Positions 40,132 to 48,113 of a DNA stretch of 64,000 bases are shown here, one piece after another (position 1 is the stretch's first letter; every line of letters starts with the position of its first letter). The stretch covers positions 186,001-250,000 of the forward strand of contig NZ_JABWRB020000002.1 in assembly GCF_014268745.2 (NCBI RefSeq), in the 5' to 3' direction. Below the pieces are notes generated by a model, which searched no databases, was not told where the DNA came from, and saw nothing but the letters and a program-made list of their open reading frames with translations. The position numbers and the translations under genes were made by a program. The DNA is from Pseudomonas zanjanensis (lineage in GTDB: Bacteria > Pseudomonadota > Gammaproteobacteria > Pseudomonadales > Pseudomonadaceae).

Positions 40132-40207
40132 GGGTCGTTAGCTCAGTTGGTAGAGCAGTTGGCTTTTAACCAATTGGTCGTAGGTTCGAATCCCACACGA
40201 CCCACCA
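40132..40207 (+). tRNA. tRNA-Lys (TTT)
   Basis: A 76-base cloverleaf with acceptor stem gggtcgt/acgaccc, anticodon TTT in gcttttaacc and encoded CCA. Five bases after tRNA-Pro copy 1. Confidence 0.97.
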
Positions 40208-40269
40208 TTTTTGAAACCAGCTCGCTGGAATCGAATCTTAAGATCAGAGGCCAAAAGCACTGATCGAGG

Positions 40270-40299
40270 AAGGCGACTTGCAAAGGTCGCCTTTTTTTT
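40270..40299 (+). terminator. terminator between tRNA-Lys and the second tRNA-Pro
   Basis: The stem AGGCGAC-ttgcaaag-GTCGCCT is followed by seven T. It would stop most transcription before copy 2 of tRNA-Pro. Confidence 0.8.
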
Positions 40300-40301
40300 A
40301 C

Positions 40302-40378
40302 CGGGGTATAGCGCAGTCCGGTAGCGCGCCTGCTTTGGGAGCAGGATGTCAGGAGTTCGAATCCCCTTACCCCGACCA
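40302..40378 (+). tRNA. tRNA-Pro (TGG), copy 2
   Basis: Identical to copy 1 over all 77 bases. It begins only a few bases after a terminator, and no separate promoter is visible, so its expression depends on read-through. Confidence 0.96.
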
Positions 40379-40382
40379 TATT

Positions 40383-40423
40383 AAAAATCCTCGTATCGAA
40401 AGATACGGGGATTTTTTTTTTTT
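40383..40423 (+). terminator. terminator at the end of the tRNA cluster
   Basis: The stem AAAAATCC-TCGTATC-gaaa-GATACGGGGATTTTT is followed by more than ten T. Confidence 0.9.
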
Positions 40424-40526
40424 GCCTGGAATAAAGTGGATTGACTTAAGTCATCGTACAACTTGCCGATAACCCACCGACAGGGGCCCGGCCCCACCTC
40501 GGGCCAACAATAAAAAAGGCACCCCT

Positions 40527-42152
40527 ATGTTTCTTCGTCAGTTGAATATCGCCCCCCGCGCCGCGCTGGGGTTTGCCTTGATCGCCGTGTTGGTGGCGTT
40601 GCTCGGGGTGTTTGCGCTGGGGCAGATGTCGAGCATTCGTGACAGTGAAGTCGCTGTGGAAACCCAATGGCTGCCTAGCATTCGCGGGGGTGACGAGATT
40701 CGCGAGTGGATGTTGCGGATCCGCACGATCTCCCTGCGTATGGCCCTGGACCAGGATCCGAAGAACATCCCGGTGTACCGCGGCCAGATGGACACCCGCG
40801 ACAAGGAGTTGGGCGAAAAAATCGCGGCTTACGAAAAACTCGTCGTGACGCCTGAAGGCAAGGCCCTTTACGACCAGTTCAAGCAGACGTTCGCTGCGTA
40901 CCGTACCGGTATCGCGCAATCCTTCACCCTGGCGGAACAGGGGCGTCGGGATGATCTGATCAAGTTGCTGCTGGTGGACATGAAGACCGTGGTGGACGGT
41001 TCCGGCAAGCAGCTCAACGATCTGGCGGAGTTGTTCTCCAAGCAGGTGTCCATCGAGAGCCAGAAGTCCCAGGAGCACTACGCCAATTCCCGCATGATCG
41101 TCAGCCTGTTCATTGTGCTTGCCGCCCTGGCCACGGTGGCCTTGGCCATGTTGCTCACGCGCAGTATCGTCAAGCCCCTGGGCGAGGCGCTGGATGCTGC
41201 GGAGAGCGTCGCCCGGGGTGACTTGACCCGACCGATCGAAACCCATGGCAACGACGAAGTCAGCCGTTTACTCAAGGCGTTGGCGGCCATGCAGCAGAAT
41301 CTGCGCGAGACGTTGCAGGGCATCAGCGGCTCGGCCGCGCAACTGGCCACGGCAGCCGATGAGCTGAACGCCGTCACGCTCGACAGCACCCACAGCCTGC
41401 AGCAACAGAACAACGAAATTGAACAGGCTGCCACCGCCGTCACCGAGATGACCACCGCTGTGGAGGAGGTTGCTCGCAATGCGGTTTCCACTTCCGATGC
41501 CACGCGTCAGTCCAGTGAGTCGGCATCCCTGGGGCAGCAGCGGGTCAGCGACACGGTCGAGGCCATTGGCGCCCTGGCTAACGATGTGCAAGTGACCGGC
41601 GGCCTGGTGCAATCCTTGGCCAACCAGTCGCAGGATATCGGCAAGGTGCTGGACGTAATCCGCGCCATCGCCGAGCAGACCAACTTGCTGGCCCTCAACG
41701 CGGCCATTGAAGCGGCCCGGGCGGGAGAGAGTGGACGTGGCTTCGCGGTGGTGGCCGACGAGGTGCGGGCGCTGGCTTATCGCACGCAGCAATCGACCCA
41801 GGAAATCGAGCAGATGGTCCAAGGCATGCGCAGCGGTGCCACCCAGGCACTCGATTCCATGCAGGCCAGCTCCAGTCGTGCGGCAAGCACCCTGGCGATG
41901 GCGGAGCGGGCAGGGGAAGCGCTGCACACCATTACGGCGTCGGTCAGCGAGATCCATGAGCGCAACCTGGTCATCGCCAGTGCTGCCGAGGAGCAAGCAC
42001 AAGTGGCCCGCGAGGTCGATCGCAACCTGGTGAACATTCGTGATTTGTCGGTGCGCTCGGCTTCCGGCGCGGATCAGACCAGCGCTTCCAGCCATGAGTT
42101 GTCGCAACTGGCGAATTCGCTGCGCACGATGGTGCAGCGGTTTCAGGTTTGA
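40527..42152 (+). CDS. methyl-accepting chemotaxis protein
   Basis: The 541-residue receptor has a first membrane segment at about 13-32, a periplasmic four-helix-bundle sensor of about 155 residues (VETQWLPSIRGGDEIREWML, DKELGEKIAAYEKLV), a second membrane segment at about 191-211, a HAMP domain (RSIVKPLGEALDAAESVARG) and a cytoplasmic signalling hairpin. The tip is EQTNLLALNAAIEAARAGES followed by GRGFAVVADEVRALA. There is no C-terminal CheR-tethering pentapeptide. The ligand cannot be read from the sequence; the 4HB sensor type binds amino or organic acids in some relatives. A single-gene unit after the tRNA cluster. Confidence 0.92.
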   Translation: MFLRQLNIAPRAALGFALIAVLVALLGVFALGQMSSIRDSEVAVETQWLPSIRGGDEIREWMLRIRTISLRMALDQDPKNIPVYRGQMDTRDKELGEKIAAYEKLVVTPEGKALYDQFKQTFAAYRTGIAQSFTLAEQGRRDDLIKLLLVDMKTVVDGSGKQLNDLAELFSKQVSIESQKSQEHYANSRMIVSLFIVLAALATVALAMLLTRSIVKPLGEALDAAESVARGDLTRPIETHGNDEVSRLLKALAAMQQNLRETLQGISGSAAQLATAADELNAVTLDSTHSLQQQNNEIEQAATAVTEMTTAVEEVARNAVSTSDATRQSSESASLGQQRVSDTVEAIGALANDVQVTGGLVQSLANQSQDIGKVLDVIRAIAEQTNLLALNAAIEAARAGESGRGFAVVADEVRALAYRTQQSTQEIEQMVQGMRSGATQALDSMQASSSRAASTLAMAERAGEALHTITASVSEIHERNLVIASAAEEQAQVAREVDRNLVNIRDLSVRSASGADQTSASSHELSQLANSLRTMVQRFQV

Positions 42153-42207
42153 ATGATTGGCTGCGCAGATCGAGTGATATCGTTTAGATAACTATTGACT
42201 GCACTGG

Positions 42208-42296
42208 CGTCTTCGCGAGCAAGCCCGCTCCCACAGGAGATCGCGTACTCATGTGGTACTCGCTCTCCTGTGGGAGCGGGCTTGCTCGCGAAGACG
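42208..42296. repeat. REP pair in reversed (tail-first) order
   Basis: The complement arm (cttcgcgagcaagcccgctc) comes first and the forward arm (tgtgggagcgggcttgctcg) second, the opposite of most pairs here. The spacer is itself complementary near its ends (ggaga/tctcc). Confidence 0.88.
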
Positions 42297-42363
42297 ATGG
42301 AACAGGCGATGCACCTCTAAAACTCAGCGCCACCACCAGCGGTTGGCGCTTCGCTTTTTATCC

Positions 42364-43662
42364 TCAATGCAACTTCAGCCGAGGCTCGGTCCCGCGTCCG
42401 ATCTTGCTGCCCAGCATCAGCATGGCCGTGCGGAACATGCCGTACAGCGCCATCTGGTGCATGCGGTACAACGACACATAGAACATCCGCGCCAGCCAGC
42501 CTTCGAGCATTACGCTGCCGGTCAGGTTGCCCATCAGGTTGCCCACCGCCGAGAAGCGCGACAGCGAGATCAGCGAGCCGTAGTCGGTGTATTTGTAGTC
42601 GGGCAGGGCCTTGCCTTCGATCCGCAGTTTCAGCGATTTGGCCAGCAGCGAGGCTTGCTGGTGCGCGGCCTGGGCGCGGGGCGGAACGTTACGATCGCTG
42701 CCGGGTTGCGGGCAGGCGGCGCAATCGCCGAAGGCAAAGATGTTTTCGTCGCGAGTGGTCTGTAGCGTCGGCAGCACTTGCAGCTGGTTGATCCGGTTGG
42801 TCTCCAGCCCGTCGATATCCTTGAGGAATTCTGGCGCGCGAATCCCGGCCGCCCAGACCTTCAAGCTCGCGTCGATCACTTTGCCGTCCGCGGTAATCAG
42901 GCTGTCGGCGGTCACCTGGCTGACAGCGGCGTTGGTCATCACGTTGACGCCGAGTTTTTCCAACGTCTTGTGCACCGGTCCGCCGATGCGTTCCGGCAGT
43001 GCCGGCAACACCCGTGGCCCGGCCTCGATCAGGGTGATGTGCATGTTCTCCGGTTTGATCCGGTCCAGGCCATAGGCGTGCAGTTCGTGGGCGGCATTGT
43101 GCAGCTCTGCCGCCAGTTCGACCCCGGTCGCGCCGGCGCCGACGATGGCGACGCTGATGCGCTCGACGATATCGGTCTGCCCGGCGTGGGCACGCAGATA
43201 GTGGTGAAGCAATTGCTGGTGAAAGCGCTCCGCCTGCTTGCGGGTGTCGAGGAACAGGCAGTGTTGCGCCGCGCCTTCGGTGCCGAAATCGTTGGTGGTG
43301 CTGCCGACGGCAATCACCAGGGTGTCGTAGCCCAATTCCCGCGCCGGCAGCAGCTCGATGCCCGCCTCGTCATAGGTGGCGGCCAGCTGGATTCTCTTGC
43401 GCTCGCGATCCAGACCGCTCATGCGGCCCAGTTGGAACTCGAAGTGGTTCCATTTTGCCTGGGCAACGTAATTGAGTTCGTCTTCGGAAGAGTTGAGGGA
43501 GCCGGCAGCCACTTCGTGCAGCAGGGGTTTCCAGATGTGGGTCAGGTTCGCGTCGACCAGCATCACACTGGCCGTGCCGCGCTTGCCCAGAGTCTTACCC
43601 AGACGGGTAGCCAACTCCAGGCCGCCGGCGCCGCCGCCAACGATGACAATACGATGAGTCAT
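42364..43662 (-). CDS. ndh: type II NADH dehydrogenase
   Basis: The 432-residue single-subunit, non-proton-pumping NADH:quinone oxidoreductase has the FAD-binding motif IVIVGGGAGGLELATRLG at the N-terminus, the NADH-binding motif VAIVGAGATGVELAAELHN in the middle, and NIFAFGDCAACP with the FAD Asp. Hydrophobic/amphipathic stretches near the C-terminus anchor it to the inner membrane. I chose ATG 43662 (MTHRIVIVGG) rather than the codon at 43677. A small DUF3094 gene lies upstream in the same direction. Confidence 0.92.
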   Translation of the reverse strand: MTHRIVIVGGGAGGLELATRLGKTLGKRGTASVMLVDANLTHIWKPLLHEVAAGSLNSSEDELNYVAQAKWNHFEFQLGRMSGLDRERKRIQLAATYDEAGIELLPARELGYDTLVIAVGSTTNDFGTEGAAQHCLFLDTRKQAERFHQQLLHHYLRAHAGQTDIVERISVAIVGAGATGVELAAELHNAAHELHAYGLDRIKPENMHITLIEAGPRVLPALPERIGGPVHKTLEKLGVNVMTNAAVSQVTADSLITADGKVIDASLKVWAAGIRAPEFLKDIDGLETNRINQLQVLPTLQTTRDENIFAFGDCAACPQPGSDRNVPPRAQAAHQQASLLAKSLKLRIEGKALPDYKYTDYGSLISLSRFSAVGNLMGNLTGSVMLEGWLARMFYVSLYRMHQMALYGMFRTAMLMLGSKIGRGTEPRLKLH

Positions 43663-43722
43663 GGGGATATCTCGCAAGGCTAAAGGAATTCGGTGCCGTT
43701 ACCCGCGCGAGCATCAAGCGGC

Positions 43723-43896
43723 TCATAGCGTCAGGTAACTGATCAGTCGGCTCAACAGGCCCAGGCCAATCGTGATGGCCAGTACCACCACCAGGAGCAT
43801 CCACGGCCGGAAAGGCCGGCGCTCGACTCGGTGCTGGGACAGTTGCAGGTACTCTTCGACATGCTTCTGGTCGTCTGGGTTCAGGCGGCTGGTCAT
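43723..43896 (-). CDS. DUF3094 small membrane protein (57 aa)
   Basis: This very short frame encodes MTSRLNPDDQKHVEEYLQLS, then RPFRPWMLLVVVLAITIGLG and a short end. One membrane segment lies at about 32-48, with a charged N-terminus in the cytoplasm. It fits the DUF3094 family found in pseudomonads. It is 60 bases before ndh in the same direction and may be cotranscribed with it. Function unknown. Confidence 0.8.
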   Translation of the reverse strand: MTSRLNPDDQKHVEEYLQLSQHRVERRPFRPWMLLVVVLAITIGLGLLSRLISYLTL

Positions 43897-43948
43897 AAAG
43901 GCCTCGTCAGGTAGACGTTGCGGAATGTGAAGACGTTACAGCGTCCGG

Positions 43949-44476
43949 CTAGCCGGCATTGAAAGCAGCATAGCCGCTCGCCGGCACGGGTTCGACGGCC
44001 AGGGGGTCGTCCAGGCGAATGATTCCACTTTTTAACACCCGGGCGGTGATTCCGCCATGGCCGCGTACGGCCTGGAATGTACCTTCGCCGAGGTTTCGCT
44101 CCAATCGGGCGCAGGGCTGGCACCAGCCGGTGGTTTCAAAAATGGCCTGGCCGATGCGAAAGCGCCGGCCCTTGAGGCTGAACAGATTGATGCCGCTGAC
44201 CACAATGTTGCGCCGCAGGGCCTGTGGCAGCACCGGCTGGTCCTCGGGGCGGCCCATCAGTGCGCTGATCACGGCCAGGTGCTCCCATTGGATCAGCGTG
44301 ACTTGCCGCGCATTGCGCACTCCGGGGCGGGCATGATCGCCGGTCAGCCCGGCCTCCAGGCGCGCCTCCACGGCGTCCAGTTCGATCATCGGTGCGTGGC
44401 CTTGGGGGCGCACGCCGATCCAGCGCACACGGCCCTGTTGCGGCACGGCGGCGATCAGCTCCTGCAATGGACTCAC
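43949..44476 (-). CDS. MOSC-domain protein
   Basis: The 175-residue MOSC domain protein has GLTGDHARPGVRNARQVTLI, then LRRNIVVSGINLFSLKGRRF and a conserved Cys in GWCQPCARLERNLG. MOSC domains are related to molybdenum cofactor sulfurase C-termini and to the YiiM/YuaD oxidoreductase group, and the Cys may take part in sulfur transfer or Moco binding. Its ATG overlaps the stop of the DUF1780 gene (ATGA), so the two are translationally coupled. Confidence 0.88.
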   Translation of the reverse strand: MSPLQELIAAVPQQGRVRWIGVRPQGHAPMIELDAVEARLEAGLTGDHARPGVRNARQVTLIQWEHLAVISALMGRPEDQPVLPQALRRNIVVSGINLFSLKGRRFRIGQAIFETTGWCQPCARLERNLGEGTFQAVRGHGGITARVLKSGIIRLDDPLAVEPVPASGYAAFNAG

Positions 44477-45099
44477 AGGCTGATCCCCACATCGAAGACA
44501 ATGCTGCGGCCCAGGTTGCCCCGCAGGAAGTCCGGCGCATCGGGATGGGCGAACAGCACCCGGGCAAATGTCGGCCCCACCAGCGACAGCGAGCGCCAGC
44601 CCTGGCGCAGGTATTCGGTGGGCGGTGGAAAGTGACTGTTGAGGTCCAGCACTTCGCGCTTGAGGCTGGCGAAGGCGATGATGTCCAGATCGCCCAAGTC
44701 CATGCCGCGCTCGGTGTAGTTGTGGGCTTTCTTGCGCAGCGTCGGGGCCAGGCGCAGCAGGAATTCATTGGCCGGGATCCGCCTGGGCTTGGCTTCGCGC
44801 CGCACCAGTTGGCTCAGGGAAAAGGCGCTGCGGCGGCGTTGCAGTTCATCGCGCCATTCGTCATTGAGGCGACGGCCCTCGTCGAGCACAAAAAACACCT
44901 CGAAATTGGCATCGCGAAACAGTACGTCCGGCGGCTCCCCGGCCGGGGCGAACTCGTCGGCCCGATAAGGCACGTTCAGCCCTTGCAGCAGACGCTGGCA
45001 GACCCAACGCTCACGCTCCCATTTGCGGGCATTGGAAAGAAAGGCGTTGGCTTGCTCGGCCGCGATGGTCAGCAGGCGTAAGTAATCGGAGTCATCCAT
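44473..45099 (-). CDS. DUF1780 family protein
   Basis: The 208-residue protein starts at ATG 45099 (MDDSDYLRLLTIAAEQANAF). It contains NARKWERERWVCQRLLQGLN, DVLFRDANFEVFFVLDEGRR and RREAKPRRIPANEFLLRLAP, as in the PA4535-like DUF1780 family (I recall a structural-genomics model existing). The DxNFEVFFVLDEGRR pattern is reminiscent of nuclease-type folds, but I cannot prove catalytic residues. The frame is open upstream through a REPIN; the chosen Met is the normal start. Coupled to the MOSC gene. Confidence 0.82.
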   Translation of the reverse strand: MDDSDYLRLLTIAAEQANAFLSNARKWERERWVCQRLLQGLNVPYRADEFAPAGEPPDVLFRDANFEVFFVLDEGRRLNDEWRDELQRRRSAFSLSQLVRREAKPRRIPANEFLLRLAPTLRKKAHNYTERGMDLGDLDIIAFASLKREVLDLNSHFPPPTEYLRQGWRSLSLVGPTFARVLFAHPDAPDFLRGNLGRSIVFDVGISL

Positions 45100-45218
45100 G
45101 AGCCCAAGCTTAGCGTTCAAATGTGGCCAAAAAAAATAAAGCTGCTGTGATGGGGCGAAATTTTCGCTCAGGCAGGTAATGCTGTTGCCACAAAACTCAT
45201 GTACACCGCAGACCCCAT

Positions 45219-45308
45219 TGTGGGAGCGGGCTTGCTCGCGAAGAGGACAGCACATTCAACATCATCGTTGACTGTAATGCCGCCTTCGCGAGCAAGCCCG
45301 CTCCCACA
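45219..45308. repeat. REPIN, GGAGCGGGCTTGCTCGCG family
   Basis: Inverted arms lie between the start of the DUF1780 gene and the end of the LysR gene. Confidence 0.9.
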
Positions 45309-45317
45309 GGATGAACC

Positions 45318-46211
45318 TCAGGCAGGGCCCGGCAGGCCATCCTGTTCAGCCTGACGCGCCAACCAGGCGCAGAAAAGATCCCGTTTCTTGCTGTGTTGCG
45401 CGCTGCGCTTGGCGATATAGGTGTAGCGGCTTGGCTGAAATCCGAACGGTGCCACCAGGCGACCCAGGCGAATGTCATCGGCCACCAGGTGCCATGGCGC
45501 GACACCAATCCCCAAGCCGGCAATTGCCGCCTCCAACGTAAAGTAATAGTGCTCGTATTCCAGTCCGGCCGGCGCGCTGGCGGGGTATCCCATCGCATCG
45601 CCCCAGTTCGCCCAGGCATCCGGACGGGTTTTGGTGTGCAGGAGGGGATGGCGAAAAATCGAGCTCAAGTCAGTCAATTGGATACGCGCGGATAAGGACG
45701 GCGCCAAGACGATGCCCAAGCGTTCGGGGAACAACAGGACGGTGTTTTTGCATTCATCCACGACGTCCTGTTCTGCCGTGATCATCACGTCATAACGGTC
45801 CCGCCCCGGGTCGGTCCCATGGATCGGTGAACTCAAGCGGATCTTGATCTGCGGGTAAGTTGTATTGAAGTCGAAAAGACGGGGAATCAGCCACTTGACC
45901 GTGAACGTGCTGAAGCAGGACACGTCCAGGGTGCCGGTCGCCGTGTCTCGGACCCTGCCCACCGCGGCCTCGATCTGATCCAGCGCGGCCGTCAATTCCG
46001 GCAGGAGTTCTTGCCCGGCAGGGGTGAGCTGCGGTTTGTTCTTTGGACCTTCGAACAGGTCCACGCCAAGGCTCAGCTCCAACTGACGGACCTGGCGACT
46101 GACAGCACCCGGGGTGACGGACAACTCTTCGGCGGCCGCATTCATCTTGCCCAGGCGGGCAGCCGCCTCGAAGGTACGCAGTGCATTCAATGGGGGTAGG
46201 TGACGTTTCAT
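45318..46211 (-). CDS. LysR-family transcriptional regulator
   Basis: The 297-residue regulator has an N-terminal winged HTH (PPLNALRTFEAAARLGKMNA, ELSVTPGAVSRQVRQLELSL) and a C-terminal effector-binding domain of the GcvA/AmpR-like type (YPQIKIRLSSP, YEHYYFTLEAAIAGLGIGVA). It is divergent from the tautomerase gene with about 150 bases between them, the usual sign that it controls that gene. The effector is unknown. Confidence 0.9.
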   Translation of the reverse strand: MKRHLPPLNALRTFEAAARLGKMNAAAEELSVTPGAVSRQVRQLELSLGVDLFEGPKNKPQLTPAGQELLPELTAALDQIEAAVGRVRDTATGTLDVSCFSTFTVKWLIPRLFDFNTTYPQIKIRLSSPIHGTDPGRDRYDVMITAEQDVVDECKNTVLLFPERLGIVLAPSLSARIQLTDLSSIFRHPLLHTKTRPDAWANWGDAMGYPASAPAGLEYEHYYFTLEAAIAGLGIGVAPWHLVADDIRLGRLVAPFGFQPSRYTYIAKRSAQHSKKRDLFCAWLARQAEQDGLPGPA

Positions 46212-46362
46212 GAAGTGACTTTAACTCAATTACATCGGGCGCATAAATCGGTATCCGGTACGGTGGGGATTTCGCAGAATTCCTCGGCTTCCTGGGGCTT
46301 GACGATTGTTTGACGTCGCGGCGACTGGGGAGAACTTCCCCAATCAATTGAGAGCAACTCAC

Positions 46363-46776
46363 ATGCCATTCGTTCGTACAGCCGTCATCAAGGGCACCAG
46401 CCAGTCGCAACGCCAGCGCATTGTCGAGGGCATACACCAAGCGCTGGTCGAGAGCATTGGCATGCCCGAGGATGAATTGTTCAACCTGGTCACGGACTAC
46501 GATCCCGAGCAGTTTTTCTACAGCCGCACGTTTAACGGTGTGGATCGTTCAGACCATTTGATCGTGATTGAGATTACGATGCGCAGGGGCCGCAGTGATG
46601 CGATGAAGCGCGAGCTCTACAAAAAAATTGCCGACAACCTCGGGATTCAAGCCCGGGTTCGTCCACAAGACGTTTTCATCTTCATGCATGAGAATGACTA
46701 TTCGGATTGGTCGGTTGGCTTTGGTAGGTTTGCAATGGCTCTGGTACAACAACCAGGAAGTGTCGCTCCCCAATAG
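46363..46776 (+). CDS. tautomerase-family protein (Tautomerase_2)
   Basis: The 137-residue protein begins MPFVRTAVIKGTSQSQRQRI; removal of Met exposes the catalytic Pro1 of the superfamily. The later pattern IVEGIHQALVESIGMPEDEL and DHLIVIEITMRRGRSDAMKR matches longer single-domain tautomerases. The frame is open upstream, but Pro1 fixes the start at 46363. It is probably activated by the divergent LysR regulator. Substrate unknown (an enol/keto or unsaturated acid). Confidence 0.85.
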   Translation: MPFVRTAVIKGTSQSQRQRIVEGIHQALVESIGMPEDELFNLVTDYDPEQFFYSRTFNGVDRSDHLIVIEITMRRGRSDAMKRELYKKIADNLGIQARVRPQDVFIFMHENDYSDWSVGFGRFAMALVQQPGSVAPQ

Positions 46777-46794
46777 CGAACGAACGGAGTAACC

Positions 46795-47481
46795 ATGATC
46801 GGTGCCGAACTGCTCTCCTCGCAGACCCAGGCGGCCGGCTGGCTGGTGTATGTGCCGGTGTTGGCCTGGGCCGTGGTGCGGGCACCGTGGGTCGAGCTGT
46901 TCACCGACAGCCGTCGCCAGCATCTGTTATTCGGCACGGTGCTGGCGTTGTTCATGCTGTGGCTGGTACGCCGGGATTTCGATACGGGTGTCTCGTATCA
47001 TTTCATCGGCATGACCGCCGTGACGTTGCTGCTGGACTGGCCGTTGGCGGTCCTGGGTGGCTTGTGCGCGCAGCTTGCGCTGGTGCTGCTGGGACGCCAG
47101 GACATGGCGGCGGTCGGGGTCAACGGCGCGCTGCTGATCTTGCTGCCGGTGCTTATCACCGAATGCTGCGCGATCCTGGTGGAGCGCGCCCAGCCACGCA
47201 ATCTGTTCGTCTACATCTTCTGTTCGGGGTTTCTCGCCGCCGCGCTTTCGGCATTGGCGTGCCTGCTGCTTGGGCTTGGCCTGCTGTGGTACGACGGGAT
47301 ATTCGCCATGCCTTACTGGCTGGAGGATTTCATCGGCTACCTCTGGCTGATCATCTTTCCCGAGGCGTTCATCAACGGCATGGTGATCAGTGCGTTGGTG
47401 GTGTTCAGCCCCGAATGGCTGGAGACCTTCAACCGCACGCGCTACCTGTCGGCGCCGTGGAACGATGATGACAAGCCTTGA
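46795..47481 (+). CDS. CbiM-like orphan membrane protein (ECF transporter S-component-like)
   Basis: The 228-residue membrane protein has about seven hydrophobic segments and the pattern SYHFIGMTAVTLLLDWPLAV, resembling the CbiM/ECF-permease family (COG3235). It starts 18 bases after the tautomerase and may share its operon. No ATPase or transmembrane ECF partner gene is adjacent, so transport, if any, would need shared components. The N-terminal metal-binding His of true CbiM is not seen at the start (MIGAELLSSQ). Cobalt or nickel transport should not be assumed. Confidence 0.75.
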   Translation: MIGAELLSSQTQAAGWLVYVPVLAWAVVRAPWVELFTDSRRQHLLFGTVLALFMLWLVRRDFDTGVSYHFIGMTAVTLLLDWPLAVLGGLCAQLALVLLGRQDMAAVGVNGALLILLPVLITECCAILVERAQPRNLFVYIFCSGFLAAALSALACLLLGLGLLWYDGIFAMPYWLEDFIGYLWLIIFPEAFINGMVISALVVFSPEWLETFNRTRYLSAPWNDDDKP

Positions 47482-47544
47482 TTCACGTCAAGGCTGCTCC
47501 ATCACACGCCCTTCATGCTCTGGAAAACTTCCAGGAGCACAACC

Positions 47545-47760
47545 ATGAGTGTTTATGAGTGGGCCAGACAAGAGATCAGGCGTAGCCACGATGCCGCAAT
47601 GGAGATCGGTTTCGACCCGGGCTTGAGCCTGCGTGCCTTGCTCAGTGCCATCGTGCAGCAGAGCAAGACCGTGCGCAGCGCTGAAGACCTGGCCGACGAG
47701 TTGAGTTTCCTGGCGGAAAACCTCGACGATGAACAGGATTACGGTTTCATGCGGCCTTAG
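47545..47760 (+). CDS. small conserved hypothetical protein (71 aa)
   Basis: The 71-residue acidic protein starts at ATG 47545 after CAGGAG. It contains YEWARQEIRRSHDAAMEIGF and DLADELSFLAENLDDEQDYG, predicted helical, with no Cys and no membrane part. The name and role are not known to me. It follows the CbiM-like gene by about 60 bases. Confidence 0.7.
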   Translation: MSVYEWARQEIRRSHDAAMEIGFDPGLSLRALLSAIVQQSKTVRSAEDLADELSFLAENLDDEQDYGFMRP

Positions 47761-47794
47761 GGGATAACTCCGTTACCTGAGATGACAATGAGCC

Positions 47795-47888
47795 TGTGGC
47801 GAGGGAGCTTGCTCCCGCTGGGGCGCGTAGCGGCCCCTAAAAAACGATGAGTGCTTCGCGCTCAAGCGGGAGCAAGCTCCCTCGCCAC
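47795..47888. repeat. REPIN, GAGGGAGCTTGCTCCC family
   Basis: Inverted arms lie between the convergent 71-residue gene and yacG. Confidence 0.9.
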
Positions 47889-47906
47889 GTTGATTCAGAC
47901 CGGGCC

Positions 47907-48113
47907 TTAGTGATGGGAGCGAGGATTGAAGTCTTCGCTGAACAACTCATCCTCGGCGTCCGGGGCCACGGGGATCTTGTGTTCTTCCGACGCCCAGGCG
48001 CCCAGGTCGATCAGTTTGCAGCGGTCGGAACAGAACGGCCGGAATTTGCTCTCCGGGCTCCATTCCACGGGTGCGCCACAGGTTGGACAATCAACGGTTG
48101 GGGTTTGGCTCAT
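47907..48113 (-). CDS. yacG: DNA gyrase inhibitor YacG
   Basis: The 68-residue zinc protein has C9, C12, C28 and C32 (CPTCGAPVEW, FCSDRCKLIDLGAWA). E. coli YacG binds GyrB and inhibits gyrase. The start overlaps the coaE stop by four bases; coaE-yacG next to pilD is a conserved order. Confidence 0.93.
   Translation of the reverse strand: MSQTPTVDCPTCGAPVEWSPESKFRPFCSDRCKLIDLGAWASEEHKIPVAPDAEDELFSEDFNPRSHH

Noticed and set aside
40050..40378. Duplicated tRNA-Pro as attachment sites of an integrated element
   Set aside because: Only about 175 bases, holding tRNA-Lys and a terminator, lie between the copies; no integrase or cargo.
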